Shown in pieces: positions 50,816-59,102 of a DNA stretch of 64,000 nucleotides (positions are counted from its first letter, which is position 1; each line of letters begins with the position of its first letter). The translations under genes were made by a program, and so were the position numbers. The DNA is taken from positions 2,208,001 to 2,272,000 of the forward strand of contig NC_022657.1 in NCBI RefSeq assembly GCF_000494755.1. Direction: 5' to 3'. This DNA is from Amorphoplanes friuliensis DSM 7358. GTDB lineage: Bacteria > Actinomycetota > Actinomycetes > Mycobacteriales > Micromonosporaceae. Under the pieces are notes generated by a model. The model was not told where the DNA came from. It saw nothing but the letters and a program-made list of their open reading frames with translations, and did not search any database.

Positions 50816-53509
50816 GTGAGTGACGACGCCCAGACCCCCCGCTTGCTGCTGCTCGACGGGCACTCGCTGGCTTATCGCGCGTTCTTCGCGCTGCCGGTGG
50901 AGAACTTCTCGACGCAGACGGGCCAGCCGACCAACGCCGTGTTCGGCTTCACCTCGATGCTGATCAACATGCTGCGTGACGAGAAGCCCACGCACATCGT
51001 GGTCGCCTTCGACGTCTCGCGCGTGTCGTTCCGCACCGAGAAATACGCCGACTACAAGGCCGGCCGGGCCGAGACCCCGCAGCCGTTCCAGGGCCAGGTC
51101 AGCCTGGTCAAGGAGATCCTCGAGGCGCTGCGCATCCCCGTCGTGGAAAAACCCGGCTACGAGGCCGACGACGTCATCGGCACGCTCGCCTGCCAGGCCC
51201 GCGACGCCGGCATGGAGGTCGTCATCTCCACCGGCGACCGCGACGCGTTCCAGCTCGCCGGCGAGCACGTCACGATCCTCTACCCCGTCCGCGGCGTCTC
51301 CGAGGTCTGGCGCATGACCCCCGAGGCCATCGAGACGAAATACGGCGTCCCGCCCGGCCGCTACCGCGACAAGGCCGCCCTGGTCGGCGAGGCCAGCGAC
51401 AACCTCCCCGGTGTCCCCGGCGTCGGCGACAAGACCGCCGCCAAGTGGATCAATCAGTACGGCGGACTCGAGGGCATCATCGCGCACGTCGACGAGATCA
51501 AGGGCAAAGCGGGGGAGAACCTCCGCGCGCACCTGGCCGACGTCATGCGCAACTACGAGCTCAACGCCCTGGTCTGCGACCTCGAGCTGCCGCTGCGCCC
51601 CGAGGACGTCAAGTGGCAGGGCTGGGACCGCGAGGCGGTGCACCAGGTCTTCGACGCGCTCGAGTTCCGGGTGCTGCGGGAACGGCTGTATTCGTACCTG
51701 GAGGCGGTCGAGCCCGAGGCCGAGTCCGGCTTCGACCTGTCCGGCACCGTCCTGGGCGTCGGCGAGGTCGCCGGCTGGCTCACCGAGCACGCCCGCGAGG
51801 CCCCCGTCGGCGTCGCCGTCACCGGCCGCTTCGGCCGCGGCACCGGCGAGCTGACCGGCATCGCCGTCGCGACCGGCGACGGCCCCGCCGCCTGGTTCGA
51901 CCCCGCGACCCTCGACGAGAGCGACGAACGCGCCGTCGCAGCCTGGCTCGCCGACGCCGACCGGCCGAAGGTCATCCACGAGGCCAAGCCGGCGATGCTG
52001 GCGTTCCGCGCCCACGGCTGGACCCTCACCGGTGTCCGCGTCGACACGGCCCTCGCGGCCTACCTCGCCAAACCCGACCAGCGGGCGTACGACCTGACCG
52101 ACCTGGCCCTGCGCTACCTCAAACGCGAGCTGCGCGTCGACGCCCCCCAGGACGGCCAGCTCACCCTCGACGGCCTCGGCGAGGAGGAAGGCACGGCCGA
52201 GCAGAACGTCATGCTCCGCGCCCGCGCCACCCTCGACCTCGCCGACACCATCACCGAGGAGCTCTCCCGCGACGACGGCGCCTCCCAGCGCATCCTGGCC
52301 GAGGTCGAGCAGCCGCTGGCGATCGTGCTCGGCGAGATGGAACACGTCGGCATCGCCGCCGACACCGAATACCTGTCGGAGCTCGAGGCCCACTTCGCCG
52401 CCGAGGTGAAATCGGCCCAGCAGGGCGCCCACGAGGTCGTCGGCCGCGAGTTCAACCTGGGCTCACCCAAGCAGCTCCAGGAGATCCTCTTCACCGAACG
52501 CGGCCTGCCCAAGACCAAGAAGATCAAGTCCGGCTACACGACGGACGCCGACGCCCTGCAGAGCCTCTTCGCCCAGACCGGCGACCCCGTCCTCGAGCAC
52601 CTGCTGCGCCACCGCGACGTCGCCAAGCTCAAGTCCACCGTGGACGGCCTGCTCAAGTCGGTCTCCGACGACGGCCGCATCCACACCACGTTCAACCAGA
52701 CGGTCGCCGCCACCGGCCGCCTGTCGTCGACCGACCCCAACCTGCAGAACATCCCCATCCGCACCGAGGAAGGCCGCCGCATCCGCCGCGCCTTCGTCGT
52801 CGGCGAGGGCTACGAGCAGCTGATGACGGCCGACTACAGCCAGATCGAGATGCGCATCATGGCGCACCTCTCCGGCGACGAAGCCCTCATCGCCGCCTTC
52901 AACTCCGGCGCCGACTTCCACGCCGCGACGGCCTCGTCGGTCTTCCACGTCCCGGTCGAAGAGGTCGTCCCCGACCAGCGCCGCAAAATCAAGGCGATGA
53001 ACTACGGCCTGGCCTACGGCCTCAGCGCCTTCGGCCTCTCCAACCAGCTCACCATCACCACCGAAGAAGCCCGCACCCTCATGGACGAGTACTTCCAACG
53101 TTTTGGAGGCGTCCGCGACTACCTCCAGGCCGTCGTCCGCCGCGCCGTCCAGGACGGCTACACCGCCACCATCCTCGGCCGCCGCCGCTACCTGCCGGAC
53201 CTGAGCAGCGACAACCGCCAGCGCCGCGAAATGGCCGAACGCATGGCTCTCAACGCCCCCATCCAGGGCTCAGCCGCCGACATCATCAAAATCGCCATGC
53301 TCAACGTCGACGCCGCCCTCCGCGCCTCCGACCTCACGTCTCGCATGCTCCTCCAGGTCCATGACGAACTGGTCTTCGACGTCGCCCCGGGCGAGCGTGC
53401 TGCTCTCGAAGAGCTGGTGCGCCGGGAGATGGGCGGGGCTTACCCCCTGTCCGTACCGCTCGAGGTCTCGGTCGGCGTCGGCCAGGACTGGAACGGGGCC
53501 GATCACTAG
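50816..53509 (+). CDS. polA: DNA polymerase I
   Basis: The 897-residue enzyme has an N-terminal 5' nuclease (about residues 1-300: LLLDGHSLAYRAFFAL, YEADDVIGTLA, GEASDNLPGVPGVGDKTA) and a middle exonuclease-fold domain (about 310-490) that lacks the catalytic DxE motif, as in other actinobacteria. A polymerase domain follows (about 500-897) with TGRLSSTDPNLQNIPIR, motif A DYSQIEMRIMAHLSGD, motif B RRKIKAMNYGLAYGLSAFGLS and motif C QVHDELVFDV. It should fill gaps in repair and Okazaki processing without proofreading. Confidence 0.97.
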   Translation: MSDDAQTPRLLLLDGHSLAYRAFFALPVENFSTQTGQPTNAVFGFTSMLINMLRDEKPTHIVVAFDVSRVSFRTEKYADYKAGRAETPQPFQGQVSLVKEILEALRIPVVEKPGYEADDVIGTLACQARDAGMEVVISTGDRDAFQLAGEHVTILYPVRGVSEVWRMTPEAIETKYGVPPGRYRDKAALVGEASDNLPGVPGVGDKTAAKWINQYGGLEGIIAHVDEIKGKAGENLRAHLADVMRNYELNALVCDLELPLRPEDVKWQGWDREAVHQVFDALEFRVLRERLYSYLEAVEPEAESGFDLSGTVLGVGEVAGWLTEHAREAPVGVAVTGRFGRGTGELTGIAVATGDGPAAWFDPATLDESDERAVAAWLADADRPKVIHEAKPAMLAFRAHGWTLTGVRVDTALAAYLAKPDQRAYDLTDLALRYLKRELRVDAPQDGQLTLDGLGEEEGTAEQNVMLRARATLDLADTITEELSRDDGASQRILAEVEQPLAIVLGEMEHVGIAADTEYLSELEAHFAAEVKSAQQGAHEVVGREFNLGSPKQLQEILFTERGLPKTKKIKSGYTTDADALQSLFAQTGDPVLEHLLRHRDVAKLKSTVDGLLKSVSDDGRIHTTFNQTVAATGRLSSTDPNLQNIPIRTEEGRRIRRAFVVGEGYEQLMTADYSQIEMRIMAHLSGDEALIAAFNSGADFHAATASSVFHVPVEEVVPDQRRKIKAMNYGLAYGLSAFGLSNQLTITTEEARTLMDEYFQRFGGVRDYLQAVVRRAVQDGYTATILGRRRYLPDLSSDNRQRREMAERMALNAPIQGSAADIIKIAMLNVDAALRASDLTSRMLLQVHDELVFDVAPGERAALEELVRREMGGAYPLSVPLEVSVGVGQDWNGADH

Positions 53510-53545
53510 GCCCTCTGTTTCTCGAGGGTCCGGCTGGTTGCATGG

Positions 53546-53621
53546 GGGCTTGGGGGCGGGGATAACCCACTCCGGGCGGTCAGGCTTGATCCCTGCGTGG
53601 GTCATCCCCGCCCCCAAGCCC
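53546..53621. repeat. 24-bp inverted repeat just after polA
   Basis: The arm at 53546-53569 (starting GGGCTTGGGGGCGGGGAT) and the arm at 53598-53621 pair over 24 bp with one mismatch around a 28-nt loop. It starts 37 bp beyond the polA stop. It may act as a terminator, or be the relic of a small mobile palindrome. CCCGTCGTGG recurs at 53619 and again further on. Confidence 0.7.
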
Positions 53622-54588
53622 GTCGTGGTCCAGGTTTCTGCTCTCCCGCCCGTTGTGGTTCGGCTTTCGCTCTTTGCGGCCTCTCCCAGGCCCGTCGTGG
53701 TGTGGGTCCTGGTCTCATGCGGCTGGCCCGGTTCGTCGTGATCGGGTCCTGCTCGTGGTGCGGCCGTTGTCGGGCTCGGCTCGGTCCGGGAGGTTGCGCG
53801 GCGGCCGGTGGGCTTCGATTTCGGCTTCTGTTGCGTGGTGGGCTGTCGCCGTTGTGGGGCTCGCGTGCAGACGGCTGGCCACGATGATCAGCGCAGGGCT
53901 GGAAGCTTGCGGCTTCGGATTTCGTCTGTGGCTGGCTTGGGGGACTCGCATCCGCGAGGTCGCGCTGCTCGCCGCCGAGATTCCTGGCGCCGGCGTGGTG
54001 GCCTTCGCGATCGGTCTTGCCTCGCCGTTGCTGTCTGATGGGTGGTCTTTGCCTTCGCTGGGCGGCCGTGGGCTCCGCCGCCGCAGAGGTAGCTCTGTTG
54101 CCCGGCTGCTGGTGGACGCCTCGTCACGCTTGTTTGGACGGCCGTTGAGACCTGGTCATCTGCTTCGGCTGGCCTTGGTGTGCTGTGGGGGCGGGTTTGT
54201 TGTGGTGGTTGTTTTGTTGGGCGGTCTCTTTGTGTTGGTGGGTCGTCGCTTTGTGGGGTCGTTTGGTGGGGTGCGCGTGTCGTTTGGGGGGTGGGTGTCA
54301 GATTTGTGTCTTGAGGGCTTTTCGCGAGGCTTGACTATTGGCGGTCGTGACCGGGGCCACTGGCGGGAGTTGGTGCACCGGGTCTTATAAAGATTGTGAT
54401 CGATGCAATTAGGTGGCGAAAGTTTCGAGGTCGGGGGCCGGTTCGGGCTCTACCTGCACCGTCCACCTCGGAATCCGTGGTGAAGGGCTGGGTCAACCGG
54501 CTTTCGTGAAACCCGTTGTGCGGCAATGCATTCTGGCGTTGCGCGACCGGGAGCTAGCCCTCCGCAGTTGCCGTCGGATTCCTGATTC
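53622..54588. other. Gene-free stretch with a G/T-rich, lower-GC segment
   Basis: No frame here resembles a known protein. About 54180-54330 is strikingly G- and T-rich on the plus strand, and 54384-54412 is AT-rich for this genome (TTATAAAGATTGTG). The 245-codon plus frame at 53653-54390 has a single hydrophobic patch made by the GT-rich tract and no family-like motif. Base composition differs from the flanks and may mark degraded or acquired DNA. Confidence 0.5.
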
Positions 54589-54612
54589 CTTGCACTTGCT
54601 TCGGTTTGCAAG
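54589..54612. promoter_or_regulatory. Inverted repeat at the ArsR gene, candidate operator
   Basis: CTTGCA (54589-54594) and TGCAAG (54607-54612) form a perfect 6-bp inverted repeat with a 12-bp spacer, ending 9 bp before ATG 54622. ArsR-family proteins bind 12-2-12 style imperfect palindromes over their own promoters; autoregulation is inferred. Confidence 0.4.
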
Positions 54613-54621
54613 GGTGGGCCC

Positions 54622-54984
54622 ATGCCGAGTTCTACGATCGAATTGACACCGTCGTCAAGCGCGTGGGCACCCCTCGCCCGCCGGCCGCTCGACGCCGACC
54701 AGGCGCGGGCGTTCGCGCCGATGTTCAAGGCTCTTGGTGATCCGGTGCGGCTGCGGCTGCTGTCGATGATCGCGTCCGCCGGCGGCGGCGAGGTGTGCGT
54801 CTGCGACCTCACCGGCTCCTTCAAGCTGACCGGCCCGACAATCTCCCACCACCTCAAGGTCCTCCGCGAAGCCGGCCTGGTCGACAGCGACCGCCGCGGC
54901 ACCTGGGTCTACTACCGCCTGGTCCCGGCCGCCCTGACCCTCCTCGCCGGCCTCCTCGACGTCAGCAGCGTCCCCTCCGCCTGA
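54622..54984 (+). CDS. ArsR/SmtB-family transcriptional regulator
   Basis: The 120-residue winged-helix protein has FAPMFKALGDPVRLRLLSMIA, the metalloregulator motif GGEVCVCDLTGSF with the Cys pair of arsenic/antimony-sensing ArsR, and recognition helix GPTISHHLKVLREAGLVDSDRRGTWVYYRL. The CxC pair supports As(III)-type sensing. No arsB, acr3 or arsC gene adjoins, so it stands as an orphan in a gene-poor stretch. The first 25 residues are a Ser/Pro-rich tail. Confidence 0.92.
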   Translation: MPSSTIELTPSSSAWAPLARRPLDADQARAFAPMFKALGDPVRLRLLSMIASAGGGEVCVCDLTGSFKLTGPTISHHLKVLREAGLVDSDRRGTWVYYRLVPAALTLLAGLLDVSSVPSA

Positions 54985-55800
54985 ATCGGCTGTCCCACGG
55001 CCGGCGCGGTGCCCGATCAATCGACCCGTTGCGCAGACACTTGCCGCTCTCGTCAGCCTGATCGCGGCCCGCATCGGATCCCGCTGCGCTCCAGCGCGCC
55101 GACCTGCCCGCGGCACGGCTCCCGTGGATCCCGCATGCCCGTGCGTGCAGACGCTGCTGTCCTGGTCGCGATCCCTCACCAAGCTGAGCCACTCGTTACC
55201 GCGCCGCCCGGCATCGGCCGTGGAGGTGAAGACTCGCCCTGCCACGCGCTGGATCGTCCCGCGCGAAGCCAAGATCGTTCCCAACGCGCTTCGGTCGTCA
55301 AGTAACGCCACCCGAGCAGGTCAGCTTCCCCGGACCGTCAGCTCCCGGATCCGGGTGCGCGGCTCGGCCATTGCGCGGCTCGGCCACAGCGCGGCCCGGC
55401 CACAGCGCGGCTCGGTCACTGCGCGGCTCGGTCACTGCGCGGCTCGGCCACAGCGGAACTCGGCCGCTGTACTACTCGAACGCCGCCAATCCCACGCAGG
55501 CGAAGCCCACCCGGTGCTGCCAGGTGCGACCCGCCACCGCATGGGCGGTCGAACTTCCCACGTGGCCGCCCGCCTTGAGAGGCCGTCCGATTCCCACGGC
55601 CGCAGGCGACCCCGTCGACAGGGTGAAGGGGAAGGGGCGGCCAGGGCCGCGACGAATACCCGCGCAGGCGGGCCGTTGCCTTCCGCCCGGAGCACGTTGC
55701 CGGCGACCGCAGGTCGGGCCGGGGGCGCGTCGCCTGAGACCGCAGAGGTAGAGCCGATCGGTCCACCCTCGCCGCCGGGTTCACGCGCGGATCGGCGGCG
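54985..55800. repeat. Gene-free stretch with a 16-bp tandem array (55356-55467)
   Basis: Six units of about GCGCGGCTCGGYCACW in strict 16-bp steps begin at 55356, 55372, 55388, 55404, 55420 and 55436. A decayed seventh starts at 55452. A 16-bp period is not a multiple of three, so it cannot encode a simple peptide repeat. No gene with family resemblance is found on either strand of 54985-55800, although several long frames are open. Confidence 0.75.
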
Positions 55801-56121
55801 TTACTTCTTGAGGGGGTCGTGGCCCCAGTTCATCAGGGAGTAGCGCCATTTGGAGTCCTTGATGTCGCCGGAGGGGCGCTGGGCCAGGTGGCGGTGGACG
55901 TAGCCGACCACCTTCCGCATGTGCGCCTCGTCGGCCTCGCTCAGGTCCGACTTCTTCTTGCCGAGGAGCTTCACGATTTTGCGGCCGGAGTCGTGGCCCA
56001 CGGATTCGTGGCCTTCGGCGTCCTTCTGACCGACCGACTTTGACTCTTTCGTGTCGAGCCACTTCTCCAGCTCGGATGCTGTCATGTTCACCGCTGAGCG
56101 GAAGTCGGTCTCAGCTGTCAT
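55801..56121 (-). CDS. DUF3140 domain protein
   Basis: This 106-residue charged, helical protein matches DUF3140. The N-terminus FRSAVNMTASELEKWLDTKESKSVGQK is followed by HDSGRKIVKLLGKKKSDL, DEAHMRKVVGYVHRHLAQRP and KWRYSLMNWGHDP. The family is small, cytosolic and of unknown function. It often neighbours DUF2945 genes and may bind DNA. It overlaps the upstream DUF2945 gene by 11 bp on the same strand, so the two are co-expressed. Confidence 0.9.
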   Translation of the reverse strand: MTAETDFRSAVNMTASELEKWLDTKESKSVGQKDAEGHESVGHDSGRKIVKLLGKKKSDLSEADEAHMRKVVGYVHRHLAQRPSGDIKDSKWRYSLMNWGHDPLKK

Positions 56122-56329
56122 GGTGCAGGGCTCCCGGCTTGTGGACCGCCTCGCGGCCGGTCTTGGCGCTCTTCACCTTGTACTGGGGGTCGTCCTCGGA
56201 GGCGGCCACCTTGCGCCCGGCCTCGGAGGTCGACTTGGTGATCTTCTTCTCGACCGTGCCGTGGACCTTCTGGCCGTGGCTGTTCCAGGTGACCTTCTCG
56301 CCCTTGCTGAGGTTCTCGTCATCTGCCAT
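56111..56329 (-). CDS. DUF2945 (HVA1/TUDOR-like) small protein
   Basis: This 72-residue protein matches the hypervirulence-associated TUDOR-like family. It shows KGEKVTWNSHGQKVHGTVEKKITKSTSEAGRKVAASEDDPQYKVKS as strands of a small barrel and ends GREAVHKPGALHH. ATG 56329 is chosen at the family start; the frame continues upstream antisense to nothing meaningful. The family is thought to bind nucleic acid or protein tails, without proof in bacteria. The 11-bp overlap with DUF3140 suggests a joint function. Confidence 0.9.
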   Translation of the reverse strand: MADDENLSKGEKVTWNSHGQKVHGTVEKKITKSTSEAGRKVAASEDDPQYKVKSAKTGREAVHKPGALHHDS

Positions 56330-56346
56330 GAGCTGGGGATACCCGG

Positions 56347-57165
56347 TCAGGCGGGCAAGTAACTGACGAAGATGGCGGTCCCCGGGAAGAGTTTGCCGCG
56401 CAGGGGGCTCCACTGGCCCCAGATCTGGTCGTGGCCCTCCGGCCACTCGGGCTCGATGAGGTCGGTGAGGACAAAACCGGCGCCGACCAGTTCGCGGATA
56501 CGGTCGCCGAGGGTGCGGTGCTGTTCGACGTAGCTGGGCACGCCGTCGGCGTCCTGTTCGACGTACGGGCGGCGGTCGAAGTAGGGGTGGACGGCCAGGA
56601 GGCCGTCCTCGCCGGGCTCGTCGAGGAAGATCCAGCGCATCGGGTGGGTGAGGGAGAACACCCATCTGCCGCCGGGCTTGAGGACGCGGGCCACCTCTTT
56701 CATGACCGCGCCGGAGTCGGCGACGAACGGGATAGCGCCGAAGGCCGTGCAGACCACGTCGAAGGAGGACGTCGCGAAGGGGAGGGCCAGGGCGTCGGCC
56801 TGGACGAGCGGCACGTCGACGCCGGACCTGGTCGCGGCCTCGCGGGCGTGGCGGAGCATGCCGGCCGACAGGTCGAGGGCGACCACGTCCGCGCCCTGGC
56901 CGTCGAGCCAGCGGGCTCCCGCGGCGGCGCCGGCGCCGAGCTCGAGGATCCGTTTGCCGCGGACCTCGCCGAGGAGGTGGGCGTCGGCCTCGCGTACTCC
57001 TTCCGGGCACCAGACGAAGTCGACGTCGCCCAGGAACGGGCCGTGCTCCTCCTGGTAGTCGTCGGCGTCCAGATCCCACCAATGACGGCTGGCGACCCGG
57101 CTCTCGGCGTCGGTGACGACCCGGCGCAGGGTGCCGGCCAGGGAAGATGGTTGCGCTTCGATCAC
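56347..57165 (-). CDS. Class I SAM-dependent methyltransferase
   Basis: The 272-residue enzyme has a Methyltransf_11-type core: RILELGAGAAAGARWLDGQG (motif I), VVALDLSAGMLRHA, VPLVQADALALPFATSSFDVVCTAFG and ARVLKPGGRWVFSLTHPMRW. The N-terminal HWWDLDADDYQEEHGPFLGDVDFVWCPEG is distinctive of an actinobacterial subgroup with no defined substrate. GTG 57165 is the start. The DUF2945 gene follows 17 bp downstream, so the three minus-strand genes may form one unit. Confidence 0.9.
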   Translation of the reverse strand: MIEAQPSSLAGTLRRVVTDAESRVASRHWWDLDADDYQEEHGPFLGDVDFVWCPEGVREADAHLLGEVRGKRILELGAGAAAGARWLDGQGADVVALDLSAGMLRHAREAATRSGVDVPLVQADALALPFATSSFDVVCTAFGAIPFVADSGAVMKEVARVLKPGGRWVFSLTHPMRWIFLDEPGEDGLLAVHPYFDRRPYVEQDADGVPSYVEQHRTLGDRIRELVGAGFVLTDLIEPEWPEGHDQIWGQWSPLRGKLFPGTAIFVSYLPA

Positions 57166-57498
57166 CGTTCAGACGGTACGGGGACAGTACGACACTTCCC
57201 GAGCGGGGCCCGAAATGGCACAAAACGACCGTGGCGGGGGGTTTCGCGGGATGAATGTGCCTCGGTCATCAGGAGGGCTTGCAACCTGTGGTAATGCGCA
57301 CGGTAAGCTAGTCGATGCACTCGCGGATCGTGTGCCTCGGCAGGGAGCAGGTTCCGCAAGTCGTCGGTCCCAGCATGATTCTGCTCGCTTGATCTGACCT
57401 CAGTTGTCGTGATCACCGGATGTTCGTGCTGTGTCCGCCGTCGGATCCGCGGGGCGCGAGAGTCACCACGACACCATCCGTTCGGAGCAACAGTCCAC
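57166..57498 (+). promoter_or_regulatory. Promoter and long leader of rpsA
   Basis: No gene is seen here. TTGCAA (57279-57284), a 19-bp spacer and TAAGCT (57304-57309) form a plausible rpsA promoter, leaving a leader of about 180 nt. S1 genes are commonly autoregulated through their leaders. The ribosome-binding site before ATG 57499 is weak (GGAG about 12 nt upstream), as expected for a self-regulated S1. Confidence 0.45.
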
Positions 57499-59019
57499 AT
57501 GACGAGCAGCATCGAGGCCACCTCGAGCGCCAACAGGGTCACCGTCGACGATCTTGGCTCGGAGGAAGCATTCCTCGCAGCCATCGACGAGACCATCAAG
57601 TACTTCAACGACGGCGACATTGTCGAAGGCACCGTCGTCAAGGTCGATCGGGACGAGGTCCTGCTCGACATCGGCTACAAGACCGAGGGTGTCATCCCCT
57701 CGCGCGAGTTGTCGATCAAGCATGACGTGGACCCCGCGGAAGTGGTGTCGGTCGGTGACCACATCGAAGCCCTCGTCCTCACCAAGGAGGACAAGGAAGG
57801 TCGCCTGATCCTCTCGAAGAAGCGTGCGCAGTACGAGCGCGCGTGGGGCACGATCGAGAAGATCAAGGAGGACGACGGCGTCGTTCGCGGCTCCGTCATC
57901 GAGGTCGTCAAGGGTGGCCTCATCCTCGACATCGGCCTCCGTGGCTTCCTCCCGGCCTCTCTGGTCGAGATGCGTCGCGTCCGCGATCTCCAGCCGTACG
58001 TCGGCCGCGAGCTCGAGGCGAAGATCATCGAGCTGGACAAGAACCGCAACAACGTGGTCCTGTCCCGCCGCGCCTGGCTCGAGCAGACGCAGTCCGAGGT
58101 TCGCACCGAGTTCCTCAACAAGCTGCAGAAGGGCCAGGTCCGCAAGGGCGTCGTGTCCTCCATCGTCAACTTCGGTGCCTTCGTGGACCTGGGTGGCGTG
58201 GACGGCCTGGTGCACGTCTCCGAGCTCTCCTGGAAGCACATCGACCACCCGTCCGAGGTTGTCGAGGTCGGCCAGGAGGTCGAGGTCGAGGTGCTCGACG
58301 TCGACCTGGACCGCGAGCGCGTCTCGCTGTCGCTGAAGGCGACCCAGGAAGACCCGTGGCGTCAGTTCGCCCGGACCCACGCGATCAACCAGATCGTGCC
58401 GGGCAAGGTCACCAAGCTGGTTCCGTTCGGTGCGTTCGTCCGCGTGGACGACGGCATCGAGGGCCTGGTGCACATCTCCGAGCTGGCCGAGCGGCACGTC
58501 GAGCTGCCCGAGCAGGTCGTCCAGGTGGGCTCCGACGTCATGGTCAAGGTCATCGACATCGACCTCGAGCGTCGCCGGATCTCGCTGTCGCTCAAGCAGG
58601 CCAACGAGAACTTCGTCGAGGGCGAGGAGCACTTCGACCCGACCCTCTACGGCATGGCGGCGACGTACGACACCGAGGGCAACTACATCTACCCGGAGGG
58701 CTTCGACCCCGAGACGGGTGAGTGGCTCGAGGGCTTCGACAAGCAGCGCGAGGTGTGGGAGAAGCAGTACGCCGACGCTCGCGAGCGCTGGGAGGCCCAC
58801 ACCAAGCAGGTGCAGGCGTCCCGCGAGGCCGACGCCGAGGCCGCGCTCAACCCGGCTCCGGCCGGTGGCGTGACCACCTCGTCGTCCACTTCCACCTCCA
58901 CGTCGTCCTCGAGCACGTCCTCGGGCCCGGCGCGCGCGGCGGAGGAGCCGGCCGGCACCCTGGCCACCGACGAGGCGCTCGCCGCTCTGCGCGAGAAGCT
59001 CGCCGGCGGCAAGGCCTGA
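57499..59019 (+). CDS. rpsA: 30S ribosomal protein S1
   Basis: The 506-residue protein has four S1 RNA-binding domains (about residues 36-105, 122-187, 208-276 and 293-362), each starting like GDIVEGTVVKV or GQVRKGVVSSI. The first two bind the ribosome, the others mRNA. The C-terminal part carries YDTEGNYIYPEGFDPETGEWLEG, typical of actinobacterial S1. A Ser/Thr low-complexity run (about 462-476) and a helical tail DEALAALREKLAGGKA follow. A hairpin terminator follows the stop. Confidence 0.96.
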   Translation: MTSSIEATSSANRVTVDDLGSEEAFLAAIDETIKYFNDGDIVEGTVVKVDRDEVLLDIGYKTEGVIPSRELSIKHDVDPAEVVSVGDHIEALVLTKEDKEGRLILSKKRAQYERAWGTIEKIKEDDGVVRGSVIEVVKGGLILDIGLRGFLPASLVEMRRVRDLQPYVGRELEAKIIELDKNRNNVVLSRRAWLEQTQSEVRTEFLNKLQKGQVRKGVVSSIVNFGAFVDLGGVDGLVHVSELSWKHIDHPSEVVEVGQEVEVEVLDVDLDRERVSLSLKATQEDPWRQFARTHAINQIVPGKVTKLVPFGAFVRVDDGIEGLVHISELAERHVELPEQVVQVGSDVMVKVIDIDLERRRISLSLKQANENFVEGEEHFDPTLYGMAATYDTEGNYIYPEGFDPETGEWLEGFDKQREVWEKQYADARERWEAHTKQVQASREADAEAALNPAPAGGVTTSSSTSTSTSSSSTSSGPARAAEEPAGTLATDEALAALREKLAGGKA

Positions 59020-59053
59020 TCCAGGGCCTCAGCTAGCAGCTAGATCGGCTTGA

Positions 59054-59085
59054 GGGCCGTCCGCGATTTCGATCGCGGGCGGCCC
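59054..59085 (+). terminator. Terminator hairpin after rpsA
   Basis: GGGCCGTCCGCGAT (59054-59067) pairs with ATCGCGGGCGGCCC (59072-59085) over 14 bp with one mismatch and a TTCG tetraloop. It lies 34 bp after the rpsA stop and 17 bp before coaE. Confidence 0.75.
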
Positions 59086-59102
59086 TTCGGCATACTGTCG
59101 GC

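Noticed and set aside
53653..54390. 245-codon plus-strand frame after polA with a hydrophobic stretch
   Set aside because: The hydrophobic patch comes from a G/T-rich tract; there is no family motif, no ribosome-binding site and odd composition.
55124..55843. 239-codon plus-strand frame across the 16-bp array
   Set aside because: The 16-bp period changes frame each unit and the product has no recognisable fold or motif.
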